A program made the translations under genes and the position numbers. Below are positions 24,554 through 34,800 of a DNA stretch of 64,000 nucleotides, piece after piece. The stretch is from Lachnospiraceae bacterium XPB1003. Lineage in GTDB: Bacteria > Bacillota > Clostridia > Lachnospirales > Lachnospiraceae. The notes under the pieces were generated by a model, which saw nothing but the letters and a program-made list of their open reading frames with translations, was not told where the DNA came from and searched no databases. Each line of letters opens with the position of its first letter. Within the stretch, counting starts at the first letter, position 1. Location of the stretch: positions 1-64,000 of the forward strand of contig FMVK01000005.1 in NCBI GenBank assembly GCA_900102065.1, read 5' to 3'.

Positions 24554-27500
24554 ATGAAGCACGTAACCTATGTAAAATACAATTCACTCAGATGTCCCGC
24601 ATTTCGTATCCGTACGGAACTGTATGAGGAAGACAAAAAGAGATTCGCAGCAAAGACAGCCATGCAAAAAGAAGCTGTCCCTCATATTGCGCGCATCAAA
24701 GAAGGGTGCGATATGCTGTCAGGACTCTACAGGGATATCATACCTCTCAAATACTGTAATGATCCCACCGAAGAGAGTATTGTATTTCCCTTCATAGAAG
24801 GAGAGACTCTTCTTTCCTCCATAGATTTCGATAAAAATAAAACATCGGAAATCCTTTCCGAGATATCAAAGATGCTTGATAAGATCTTTGATATCACAAA
24901 GGAAACCGTCACTTTTAAAATGACGGACAAATTTGCGGAAATGTTCCCCGACTGCATTCCCGGCGAATACGAAGAGTGCAGCCCCGTGACCAATCTGGAT
25001 TCAAATCCCGATAACTTCATCATTTCAGATAATAAAATCTACTGCATCGACAGCGAATGGGTATATGACTTCCCTATCCCCGTAAGATTTGTCAGGTTCA
25101 GAGCACTTCTTTATCTCTATACGAAGATGCAGGTATTCCTGCGCGACAGGATCAGCGCCGGAGACTTCTATCACTATTTCGGATATAACGGAAAAGACAT
25201 AGAGCTCTTCACCGCAATGGAAGACCGCTTCCAGGAATATGTTCACGGTAAGGGCAGGAAATATATATATACAGGAAATTACGAGAAGCCCTATGCACTC
25301 TTTAAAGAACACGAAGAGGAAGCTGCAGCTAATGCTGCGGAACTTAATGCGCTGAAACCCGAAACCGAGGCTCTTCGTGATGAGGTTGCCTTATTGAGAC
25401 AACAGCTTGCGGAACTTACCGAGCAGAACAATGCAAAGGATGCCTATATAGAGCATATCCGCAAGGCTATGCACAATCCCGCATATGCAGCCAAAGTCGC
25501 TGCAAAGAAGACAGGATCTAAGATCAGGCATAGCTTTGACGGAACGGCTTCAAATGCAGGACAGCCTGCGGAGCTTGAGACCATGCCGCTCTATTCCGAA
25601 GAGGAAGTCCGCAATTATAATTACGAGACATGGATGACGGATAAGGAGAAGGAAGACGAGAAGAAGAGAGCTCAGGATGCTCCCTTCACTTATAATCCTC
25701 TCATCTCCATACTGGTTCCCGTTTACAATGTATTGGATAAACATCTCATCCCCTGCATTGAATCTGTATTAAATCAGACATATAAGAATATAGAGCTGTG
25801 TCTTTCCGATGATAATTCTTCATTTCCGAATGTAAGAAAGACTCTTGAGCGTTATGCATCGGACGAGCGAGTAAAAGTCGTATTCCGTTCTGAGAACGGA
25901 CGCATATCACGTAATACCAATTCCGCTCTGGAAGTTGCAACAGGTGAATTCTGTGCACTTCTCGACTGCGACGATACGCTTGCACCCTTCGCACTCTATG
26001 AAGTCGTAAAGAAACTCAACGAGAATAATACTCTCGATTTCATCTACAGTGACGAAGATAAGATAGATGACGACGGCAAAGAAAGACGCATGCCTCACTT
26101 CAAGCCCGACTGGTCACCGGATACATTTTTCTCACATATGTATACCTGCCATCTCGGTGTTTACAGGACATCGCTTATCAGAAAGATCGGCGGCTTCCGT
26201 CCGGAATGCGACGGATCACAGGATTACGATCTGACTCTTCGCTTCACCGAGCAGACAACTCCCGATAGGATCGCACATATCCCTCTCATCCTCTATCACT
26301 GGAGAGAGCGTGTGGAATCCACGTCCGCGGATATCGAAGCAAAACCTTACGTCATCGAAGCAGCAAGAAAAGCAAAGGAAGATGCACTACGCAGAAGAAA
26401 TGTCAGTGCGGACCTTGAATATCTTCCCACACGCTATCAGTGGCGCGTTAATTACATACCTCAGGGCTTTCCTCTAATCAGCATCATCATCCCTTCAAAG
26501 GATCATCCCGATGTACTGATGAGGTGTCTCAGATCATTAGTCAGATATACGGAATATAAGAACTACGAGATAGTCGTAGTGGATAACGGTTCATCCGCTG
26601 AGAATAAAAAGCTCCTTGAAGACAATTTTGAAGGACTCCGTGCAGGCGGTACCACTGTTAAGTATGTTTATAACGTTGAAGAATTCAACTTCTCACATAT
26701 GTGTAATGCAGGCGCCGCCGCAGCGTCGGGCTCGTATCTCTTATTCTTAAATGACGATACGGAGTTCTTCGACAGAGGCGCTTTAGGTCTCTCATGGCTC
26801 TCACGTATGGCAGGTCAGGCTTCACAGGCACACACCGGTGCAGTCGGAGCAAAGCTTCTCTATCCTGACGGACATACCATACAGCACTGCGGTATCATCA
26901 ATAATGATCACTCACCGGTTCATGCCTTTATAGGCATGTCGGATGACGGCTTCTACTACTTCAACAGAAATGCCATCGAATATGACTGGCTCGCAGTAAC
27001 AGGTGCATGCCTTATGGTTTCCGCTGAAAAATTCAACGAAGTCGGCGGCTTCGATGAAGATCTTAGGGTTGCCTACAATGATGTGGACCTGTGTCTCAAA
27101 CTTTTGGAAAAAGGATACTACAATATCGTTCGAACCGATGTCATCATAAAGCATTGGGAATCCATATCCAGAGGTGTGGATCACGAGGACGATGAAAAGA
27201 TGAAGCGTCTCGATGCAGAGAGAGAAAAGCTGACAAAAGCTCATCCCTCTTTCATGGAAAGAGATCCTTTCTACAATCCGAACTTTACGAAGAAGTCTGT
27301 TGACTTCTCCTTCGATTATCCCGAACCCTCTCTGGATAATTATGAGATAAAGAAACTTGATGCCGCTTCGGTATCATCACTGCATGACGATCCCAGACTC
27401 ATGGGTAATATCGATATCATGTTCATGCGTAACGAAAATGTTCTCTATGTGGAGGGCTGGGGTATCGCAGCCGGACACGCAGGTGAGAAGGCTGTGGATC

Positions 27501-27715
27501 TGCTGCTTAAGGGCGAGAGGGAATCATACAGCGTAACCAAGGATCCCGTTCTCCGTGAGGATCTGCCCAAGGCATTTCCTGCAGAGGAACATGCTCTTCT
27601 CGGCGGCTTCAGATCGTTCGTCGATCTGAAAAAACTGCAAAAGGGCAGCTACAGACTGATGCTCGTCAGAGGAAATATCACTCACGATCTTCAAAGAAAT
27701 ATTGATGTCGACTGA
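24554..27715 (+). CDS. Multidomain glycosyltransferase: kinase-like N-terminus plus two GT2 domains
   Basis: A 1053-residue protein. Residues of about 1-250 look like a degenerate aminoglycoside-phosphotransferase/kinase fold, with NLDSNPDNFI near 147-156 in the place of the catalytic loop and IDSEW in that of the metal-binding DFG. A coiled coil follows at about 255-305 (EAEALRDEVALLRQQLAELTE type). The first GT2 domain (about 380-600) has SILVPVYN and LLDCDDTLAP. The second (about 640-880) has SIIIPSKDH, LFLNDDTEF, a GACLMVS loop and GGFDEDL. A C-terminal domain (930-1053) follows. It probably builds a surface polysaccharide in the cytoplasm. The kinase-like domain could phosphorylate or bind an acceptor; function inferred. 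Confidence 0.88.
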   Translation: MKHVTYVKYNSLRCPAFRIRTELYEEDKKRFAAKTAMQKEAVPHIARIKEGCDMLSGLYRDIIPLKYCNDPTEESIVFPFIEGETLLSSIDFDKNKTSEILSEISKMLDKIFDITKETVTFKMTDKFAEMFPDCIPGEYEECSPVTNLDSNPDNFIISDNKIYCIDSEWVYDFPIPVRFVRFRALLYLYTKMQVFLRDRISAGDFYHYFGYNGKDIELFTAMEDRFQEYVHGKGRKYIYTGNYEKPYALFKEHEEEAAANAAELNALKPETEALRDEVALLRQQLAELTEQNNAKDAYIEHIRKAMHNPAYAAKVAAKKTGSKIRHSFDGTASNAGQPAELETMPLYSEEEVRNYNYETWMTDKEKEDEKKRAQDAPFTYNPLISILVPVYNVLDKHLIPCIESVLNQTYKNIELCLSDDNSSFPNVRKTLERYASDERVKVVFRSENGRISRNTNSALEVATGEFCALLDCDDTLAPFALYEVVKKLNENNTLDFIYSDEDKIDDDGKERRMPHFKPDWSPDTFFSHMYTCHLGVYRTSLIRKIGGFRPECDGSQDYDLTLRFTEQTTPDRIAHIPLILYHWRERVESTSADIEAKPYVIEAARKAKEDALRRRNVSADLEYLPTRYQWRVNYIPQGFPLISIIIPSKDHPDVLMRCLRSLVRYTEYKNYEIVVVDNGSSAENKKLLEDNFEGLRAGGTTVKYVYNVEEFNFSHMCNAGAAAASGSYLLFLNDDTEFFDRGALGLSWLSRMAGQASQAHTGAVGAKLLYPDGHTIQHCGIINNDHSPVHAFIGMSDDGFYYFNRNAIEYDWLAVTGACLMVSAEKFNEVGGFDEDLRVAYNDVDLCLKLLEKGYYNIVRTDVIIKHWESISRGVDHEDDEKMKRLDAEREKLTKAHPSFMERDPFYNPNFTKKSVDFSFDYPEPSLDNYEIKKLDAASVSSLHDDPRLMGNIDIMFMRNENVLYVEGWGIAAGHAGEKAVDLLLKGERESYSVTKDPVLREDLPKAFPAEEHALLGGFRSFVDLKKLQKGSYRLMLVRGNITHDLQRNIDVD

Positions 27716-28250
27716 TAACCGTAAAACATTTAATAATGCTCTGAAGAATTTCACATTTGATATGGCATCACGCGGTGCTATAAGACATCTGTTTGATCTG
27801 GGTCTCACGGCCGGTGAGATCCACGATGAACTAACATTTCCCACGCCCGTTGAAGCCATAAGAAACGAACTGTGGAATTATCTTACGGAATCGAAAATCA
27901 TCCTGGCAGAGAAACCGGTATCCGAAGACGCAGGTCTGCGTTACGAATTCATCAAAGAAACAAACGAATACGGTAAGCAAAGCTTCAGACGTGTGGCGGT
28001 AGGAGGCCCTTCAGCATCAGAAAACGGACACGCAAAACACAACTGTTCCGCAAACAATTCTTACATCCCCGTAGATTTCGGGCGTGAAAAATACAAGGAT
28101 CCCGAAGCATATAAAAATAAGCTTTCCCTTCTTAAGAAAGAAGACAAAGCTTATCTTGAAGATCTTCCCTGGCCGTTGCAGACCGTGTGGCATATTAAAA
28201 ACGACAGGATACTGCGGATACTGGACACTTGGAAGACTTTTGATCCTTAA
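27705..28250 (+). CDS. Hypothetical protein at the end of the polysaccharide operon
   Basis: A 181-residue protein I do not recognise. The first half looks like a small winged-helix-like fold (RGAIRHLFDLGLTAGEIHDELTFPTPVEAIRNELWNYL). The middle is a polar linker, and the end contains LPWPLQTVWHIKNDRILRIL. There are no membrane segments. The ATG at 27705 overlaps the end of the glycosyltransferase gene by 11 bases. The frame also allows a TTG one codon upstream. Tight coupling to the glycosyltransferase suggests a joint role. It ends in a 4-bp convergent overlap with the CDF gene. Confidence 0.7.
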   Translation: MSTDNRKTFNNALKNFTFDMASRGAIRHLFDLGLTAGEIHDELTFPTPVEAIRNELWNYLTESKIILAEKPVSEDAGLRYEFIKETNEYGKQSFRRVAVGGPSASENGHAKHNCSANNSYIPVDFGREKYKDPEAYKNKLSLLKKEDKAYLEDLPWPLQTVWHIKNDRILRILDTWKTFDP

Positions 28251-29419
28251 TCCGACATATCAGCATCAAGATTAATTCGTACCGAATAATCCGGGTAACG
28301 TTCCGATACTTCCTTAAGTATCTCTTCGTATTCGCCATCTCTGTCCGGCGCTTCGAAAGCGATTATCACATCGAATTTGATCCTCTTCTCTGCCTCATCA
28401 AGGTAGAAGCCGTGCATCTGGAGAATATGATCATATTTTTCAAGGATCCCTCTTATCTCGTTCTTAACCGCAACAGCCTTCTCATCCTGCGTGTTATATG
28501 AATAAACACCCACCGCCGTAAGTATGACATGAGTTTTTAAATACACATCCTCTATTATCTCCGATGACAATGCATCTATATCATGAGCTGTCATATCCGC
28601 ATCAACTTCGATATGAACAGAGCCCTGTGTCTTATCCGGTCCGTAGGAATTGAGAAAGAGATCATATGCGCCGTGAACGCCTTTATGTTCCTTGATGACT
28701 TTCTTTACCGAGACTGATAACTCTTTGGATATGCGGGATCCCAGGATATCATCCAGTGTATCCTTCATCATTTCAAAACCGCTCTTTAAAATGATAACCG
28801 AGATTATCACACCCACATAAGCTTCAAGAGCAATACCGGTGAATCTCATGATGAGAGCCGATGCGAGAACGGATGCAGACAGTACAGCATCATTTCTTGC
28901 ATCAGCCCCGGATGCTTCCAGTGCTTTGGACTCCAACTTCTCCCCCCTGCTTTTAACAAAGGATCCCAGTATAAGCTTAACAGCTACGGAAGCAGTTATG
29001 ATCACAAGGGAAACAATAGAATACTCGGCCTTCTCCGGATGAATGATCTTCTTTACGGATTCTATAAGTGCAGTAAAACCGGCATATAATACTATAGCCG
29101 CGATAACAGTTGCACTGATATATTCGATCCTGCCGTATCCGTAAGGATGCTTTTTATCCGCAGGTCGTCCCGAAAGCTTTGTGCCTACTATTGTGATGAT
29201 ACCGGACAATGCATCCGAGAGGTTGTTCACAGCATCCAGTGTTACGGATATCGAATTCGCTATAATACCCACTGCTGCTTTAAATGCCGCAAGCAGTATG
29301 TTGGCGGCTATACTTATGACGGAAGTCATGATAATGCTCTTGTCCCTGTTGCCGGGCATGTACTTTCCGTCTCTCATCTGCGCCGTTTCCGTGTTGTCTG
29401 ACTTAGATGTCGTATTCAT
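28247..29419 (-). CDS. Cation diffusion facilitator (CDF) transporter
   Basis: A 390-residue CDF protein exporting divalent metals by proton antiport. Six membrane helices lie within about 30-245, with LDAVNNLSDALSG in helix 2 and ASGADARNDAVLSA in helix 5 providing the metal-site aspartates. The DxxND/DxxxD pattern (no helix-2 His) resembles Mn- or Fe-type rather than Zn-type CDFs. A cytoplasmic domain follows to about 310, and a longer-than-usual C-terminal extension (310-390) resembles a second ferredoxin-like metal-binding domain. Metal specificity is inference. Confidence 0.9.
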   Translation of the reverse strand: MNTTSKSDNTETAQMRDGKYMPGNRDKSIIMTSVISIAANILLAAFKAAVGIIANSISVTLDAVNNLSDALSGIITIVGTKLSGRPADKKHPYGYGRIEYISATVIAAIVLYAGFTALIESVKKIIHPEKAEYSIVSLVIITASVAVKLILGSFVKSRGEKLESKALEASGADARNDAVLSASVLASALIMRFTGIALEAYVGVIISVIILKSGFEMMKDTLDDILGSRISKELSVSVKKVIKEHKGVHGAYDLFLNSYGPDKTQGSVHIEVDADMTAHDIDALSSEIIEDVYLKTHVILTAVGVYSYNTQDEKAVAVKNEIRGILEKYDHILQMHGFYLDEAEKRIKFDVIIAFEAPDRDGEYEEILKEVSERYPDYSVRINLDADMSD

Positions 29420-29459
29420 TTTTCAACTCCGTTTGATAATAAATTTCAGTTTTCATCTA

Positions 29460-31841
29460 TTATCTCACTCTTATATCGGTCAATGCTACCCTGTCTCCGG
29501 TGATCGCCACATAAACTTTAGACGTGCTCTCTTTTATGATTGTTGTATTTTCCAATTCAACACCCAGATTACAGGTTTTAAGTGTGATCTGATTCTTTTT
29601 TCTCTTCAGATAAACATCAACTTCAAAGCCCGCCAGATTGGCATTTTTCCAACCTTCCCATCCCGGAAAACGTTCCGTTCTTTTCATTTCTATGCTGTTG
29701 TCTGCATCCTTCGTATCACCGTCATTTTCTCCGTAAAGCTTGATAACAGCATATTCTTTGTAATTCTTTCCTCCTACCTGCCCATCATCGGAACTGAATA
29801 CTACAAAATAAGGGCAGTGCCATACCAGATTTGATCCCGGCAGACTCCTTGTATGAAATGTGACCAGTATCTTATCCAGGATCTCTATGCCATCGGTATA
29901 AGTCGCTCTCGGGGAATCAATCTGGATATTCTTCAGATCCGATTCTATACGATCCGTAAAACTTATCTCTTCGGCAATCCTCGGTATATCGGACTCTTCG
30001 ATGTTATTACCGGTCGTTTCCGTCGCGATATCGGTTAACCGGCAATTTTCTCCGGTGATGCCCAGGTAAACAGTATTTGAGCTGCTGGGAAGAGCCATTA
30101 TTACTTCCTTGTCATACTCAGGACTCTTCATCTTAATCTTCACATGATCTTCGTACCTGCCTACAAGTATCTCATACTCAGACTTTTTACCCTCGACTGC
30201 AGCCTCTTCATTATTCTCTTCATTCTTTTTCTCTGTCTTACCTATTATCTTTCTCGCCGCCGTCTGAATGCTGTGCTTATCAAACCAGACTTCGCCGTAT
30301 TCAAGATACTTGTAGGCATCTATCGCCTTTTTGCTTTCATGAACGCGTCTGTCATATGAATCAAAAAGTATTATCGAGGGAGCCGAGAAATCACCGGTTT
30401 TATTTTCGGAAGGTGAAAAAGAAAATGTGATCCTCGTGATCTCATTCTCTATAAGAACTCCTTTTGTTACAGTATTTCTGTATCCTTCACATTCGATCTC
30501 TTTCTCTATTCCTTCTTCCTCTTCGCCTGCATTCTCTTTATAATCCTCATCTATTATCTTGACCATAAGCTCTGCATATCTGGGGTCGAATTCTTCTCCT
30601 CCCCCTTTGACAACAGCTTCTCTGGCAAGGAAGTCAGGCTTGGCTTCTCTGTATCTTTTCTTCGTAGTCATTGTTACATAAGCATCGGCAACGCCTATGA
30701 TCCTTGCTATCTCGGGGATCTCTTCACCCCTCAGCCCCTCGGGATATCCGCTTCCGTTGTACCTCTCATGACTGTAATACGCGCCCTGACTTAAGAAAGG
30801 ATATTCCTTGATACTTGATAATATCTCTTTACCGATGATCGGCTTCCTTTTCATGATCTCGCGATCTTCCTTATCAGGATCGGTAGCATTATTAATTACA
30901 CTGTCCGGAATACCTATAAGTCCCACATCATGAAGAAGCGCAGCATAATAGATCTCTTCACATTCCTGATCGCTCTTACCGTTCAGCGCAGCCATTCTCT
31001 TAGCATAACCTGCTATCCTCAGCGCTTTCCCCTTTGAATACTCATCCTTTTTTTCAACCGCAGATACAAAAGCAGTTGCGGTCTGGCCAAAGAGATTACG
31101 CATCTTGATCTTTTCGTACTTCATGTTCCTTATCTCAGTCTCATGAGCTTTGATAACGGTATCATTAATATCCATATATGTAAATATATATAGGAAAACA
31201 GAAACTGCAACCATTGACATATTTACGAGGGATATGCCGTAAGTAAAAATCTGTACGGTACCGAAGATCAACGGGACGAAGATAAAATAGCATATAGATC
31301 TATATATCATCTTTCTGAATCTGTCCTTATAATCCCTGACCACCGAAAATTGAATGAGCGGACAGCATATAGGGATGATATAAGCTATCAGAAATCCATC
31401 ACCTCTGTGATAGACATTCATATCATCAAAATAATAGTACAGATCAGAAAATGCGGAAACCCCAGCCATCAACATTCCGATCATCGACATGTACTGGACA
31501 AATTTTAATCTCCTGGGAACAGACTTCATCTCTCCTTCATGAAGAAGCCAGTCCGAGATATACAGATTAAAGCCCTCGACCATTGCCGGAGTAAGGAAGA
31601 ACACGGCAAAATTGCTGACCCTTACCATCAGATATCCAAGCGCACTGGCATCGCCCGAGTAGATATATGCCTTTCTGTCGAACCAGAGCAGGAAAAACGC
31701 TATCGTCTCCATCATTATCAGGATCTTTTTCCTTCTGGTAGGAAGAAATCTTGTAATGATCAAAAGAAATCCTGCAGTGGCACATACACCGCACAATACA
31801 AGCATTAAATTCTGCTGATTTTCTCTCATTAAATCAAACAT
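29460..31841 (-). CDS. Membrane HD-GYP-type signalling protein with duplicated C-terminal domain
   Basis: A 793-residue protein. About seven hydrophobic segments (15-240) form a 7TM-type sensor. An HD-GYP-type domain (about 250-430) follows with LLHDVGLIGIPDSVIN and YSHERYNGSGYPEGLRGEEIP. Against the canonical HHExxDGxGYP, the first His is Ser and the Asp is Asn, so cyclic-di-GMP phosphodiesterase activity may be weakened. The last 340 residues contain two related beta-rich modules, each closing with a VY-x-ITG-x-LTDI pattern (near 635 and 785), separated by acidic linkers. Their role is unknown; they could bind a ligand. It is the last of three signalling genes on this strand. Confidence 0.82.
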   Translation of the reverse strand: MFDLMRENQQNLMLVLCGVCATAGFLLIITRFLPTRRKKILIMMETIAFFLLWFDRKAYIYSGDASALGYLMVRVSNFAVFFLTPAMVEGFNLYISDWLLHEGEMKSVPRRLKFVQYMSMIGMLMAGVSAFSDLYYYFDDMNVYHRGDGFLIAYIIPICCPLIQFSVVRDYKDRFRKMIYRSICYFIFVPLIFGTVQIFTYGISLVNMSMVAVSVFLYIFTYMDINDTVIKAHETEIRNMKYEKIKMRNLFGQTATAFVSAVEKKDEYSKGKALRIAGYAKRMAALNGKSDQECEEIYYAALLHDVGLIGIPDSVINNATDPDKEDREIMKRKPIIGKEILSSIKEYPFLSQGAYYSHERYNGSGYPEGLRGEEIPEIARIIGVADAYVTMTTKKRYREAKPDFLAREAVVKGGGEEFDPRYAELMVKIIDEDYKENAGEEEEGIEKEIECEGYRNTVTKGVLIENEITRITFSFSPSENKTGDFSAPSIILFDSYDRRVHESKKAIDAYKYLEYGEVWFDKHSIQTAARKIIGKTEKKNEENNEEAAVEGKKSEYEILVGRYEDHVKIKMKSPEYDKEVIMALPSSSNTVYLGITGENCRLTDIATETTGNNIEESDIPRIAEEISFTDRIESDLKNIQIDSPRATYTDGIEILDKILVTFHTRSLPGSNLVWHCPYFVVFSSDDGQVGGKNYKEYAVIKLYGENDGDTKDADNSIEMKRTERFPGWEGWKNANLAGFEVDVYLKRKKNQITLKTCNLGVELENTTIIKESTSKVYVAITGDRVALTDIRVR

Positions 31842-31856
31842 ATGATCAATGCTCCT

Positions 31857-34800
31857 TTAAAGTCTCGAGAGCTTTTCTTTAAACTTCTCATACTCTTCCA
31901 ACAGTTTCCCTGCATTCTCATCCACAAATGCCTTGTCTTCTCTGACACCTGCCGCTTCTACAGACGCGGCAAGCTGCGACAGCTCTTTGATCCCCGCGAT
32001 CCTCGCTGAGGACTTTAAAGAGTGAACTTTTAAAATATAAAGTTTCAGATTGCCGCACGAATATGCCGATCTTAATACCTCAGCATTTGAATCTATCGTA
32101 TCCCTGAAGAGCTTTAACGATCCTATAAAAGCATTTACTCCGCCGGAATTTACAATTCCGTCCCGGACAGAAATGCCCTCTGTCTTGCCTATCCAGGATA
32201 ACTCCTCGGGAAGCTCACCGGGTTCTTCCTGTCCTGTAAGATCTTTAGTTTTTTTCATCATCTCTTCCGGGATATGCTTCATTAAGATCTTTTCAAGGAC
32301 TTCACAACTGAGAGGTTTTGTCAGATATCCGTTGTAACCTTTCTCTTCGTAGTTCTCTCCGCCGTTTATTCCCCTTGAGGTAATCACATATATGGGGATC
32401 GTCTTGTCTTTGGAACGTATCTTCTCAACAAGATCCGTACCGTCAATTGAGGGCAGCATCTCATCAATGAATATCACAGTAAATCTTGTATCACCGATCT
32501 TTTCCATTGCTTCTTCTCCGCTCCGCGCGGTAGAAACAAACACTCCCGTAGCTTTCAGCAGGCCTTTTATGATATTCAGGTTCTTAGGTATATCATCTAC
32601 CACCAGAACATCCGCATCCGGAGCAACAAAGCGAGACTGATACGATCCTTTAGAAGCGCCTACACCATTCTCGAAGAATTCACCTATAGGTGTATTATCT
32701 TCAATCTTCTGATCAACGATCAGTACAAACTCCGACCCCTTATTTACTTCACTTTCACAGGTGATGGTGCCACCCATCAGTTCAGCCAGCCTCTTTGAAA
32801 TATCAAGTCCGAGTCCGGCATCAAGTACTCCGTTCTTTTTTTCCTCATCCAGCTGTTCGTATGAATCAAACAACCTGTCCAGAGTTTCTTTCGCGATCCC
32901 TACACCCGTATCTTTTACGGCAAACCGAAGACTGCAGATATCATTCTTCCGCTCTGCCATTGAAACACTTAAAGTTATCCCGCCGAATTCCGTATACTTA
33001 ACCGAATTCGATAAAAGAGTTTCCAATATCTTTTTAATCTTATCCTCATCACCTTTAAGTCTCGTCGGAAGAACCTCGTCTATATCAACATCAAATGTCA
33101 GCTCCTTCTGAATGCTTTTCGTTCTTGTCTTTGAAATAACAGAAGTTAAAAACGCTCTTGTATCATATTCTTTTTCTACAACCTTCATCTTTCCGGACTC
33201 AATCATAGACATGTCAAGAAGACCATTCACAAGAGCTAATAAAGTCTCTGATGCATTTCTTATATCAAGAGCGTAATTGATCACCGACAGATAGTATGGT
33301 TTGGGAACTCCATCAGCATTCTCCCTTAAAGTCATCTCATTCATTCCCATGATGGTATTGATAGGGGATATGATCTCATTTGACATATTTGCCATAAATG
33401 AATTTCTGGCCGCATTGGCGCGCTCTGCTTCTTCCTTGGCTTTTCTGATCTCGTTGTACTGTTTCTGGATGACAGTACCTTTCATAACACGCCATACAAG
33501 GAATGCTACTATCGCAGCAAAAGCAAAGAACACAAAGATCATGAACAAAGGTCTCTCACTGAATGCAGCTTCCTTTTCAATCTTGTAGGAATCATTCAGT
33601 ATCAGTTTTCCGCTGTTATCATAAGCCATAACATGCAGAGTATATTTTCCGTATTTAAGGCCTGTATACTCAAGCGGTTTCAGTTCCGCTTTTCTTGCCG
33701 TGATCCCGTCTGCTTCCTTGCCATCCAGGAATATGTTTATCGTCGGGTTCTCCAGCGAAAAATCTATTACGGATACATTCATCCTGATCCTTCCCTGAGT
33801 CTTGGGGATCTTATATATACCGTTCTCATCTGGAAAGATCTTATTCTCTCCCACATCAATGGAACAAAGATCCGATCTGATTGCAAGCGTGCCCTGATGC
33901 ATGGTATTGATATTTACCTTGCACACTCCGCTTCTTCCCGATATATAAAGGGTTCCGTCATCATCAAGAGCACTGTATGAGTTTGATGTCGGTATGCTTG
34001 TCATTCCGTTAGCTGCGGTATACAGCCTATAGTCGTTAACGCTGTCATTTAACATATCATCTGTTTTGACTGTATATACTCCGTAGGAAGAAAGTATCCA
34101 CATATTCCCGTCGATATCAAAATACAGATCGTAATTATTGTTATAGGGGAATGTCGTAACATTTGTAATGCTGCCGTCTTTCAGATACTCAATGGAATTG
34201 GATGTAACGATCCATAATACGTCGTTTCTATCATCCTTTTTTATCCTCATCACAACATCACTGGTAAGGCCTTCATCCCTTCCCAGTCTTGTGATCTTAT
34301 TATCCCTGTCTATCACATATATGCCGTCTCCGTCGGATCCCGCATATATCTCACCATTTTCACCCTCTTCAACAGTAAGGATGACCGTATTTTTCATACC
34401 TGCCAAAGCACCTATCGATCGTTCAACCACGCCATCCTTAATAACCGAGACACCGCTGTTGGTACCTGCTATAACACCACCATACATAGACGGTATCGTG
34501 CAACGTATCTCATTTCCGAGAAGGCCGTCATCGATCGTGTAATTCTTTACCTTCTCATCAACAGTAAAACACACAACCCCCAGTCCGTAATTAAAAACAG
34601 ACACCCAGAGATTTCCTTCCGGATCTTTGGTAATACATCTTACTCTTGCATCACCGATAAAATCCGTCAGCTTATTCTTAATGCTGCGTCCGTCACTGTC
34701 GATGATCTTCAGACCGTTATCCGTTCCGATATATAATCTGTCATCAAGAATACAGGTTGCATTGGTTACTTCTTTTTTGATCCCCATACTCTCTGACAGA

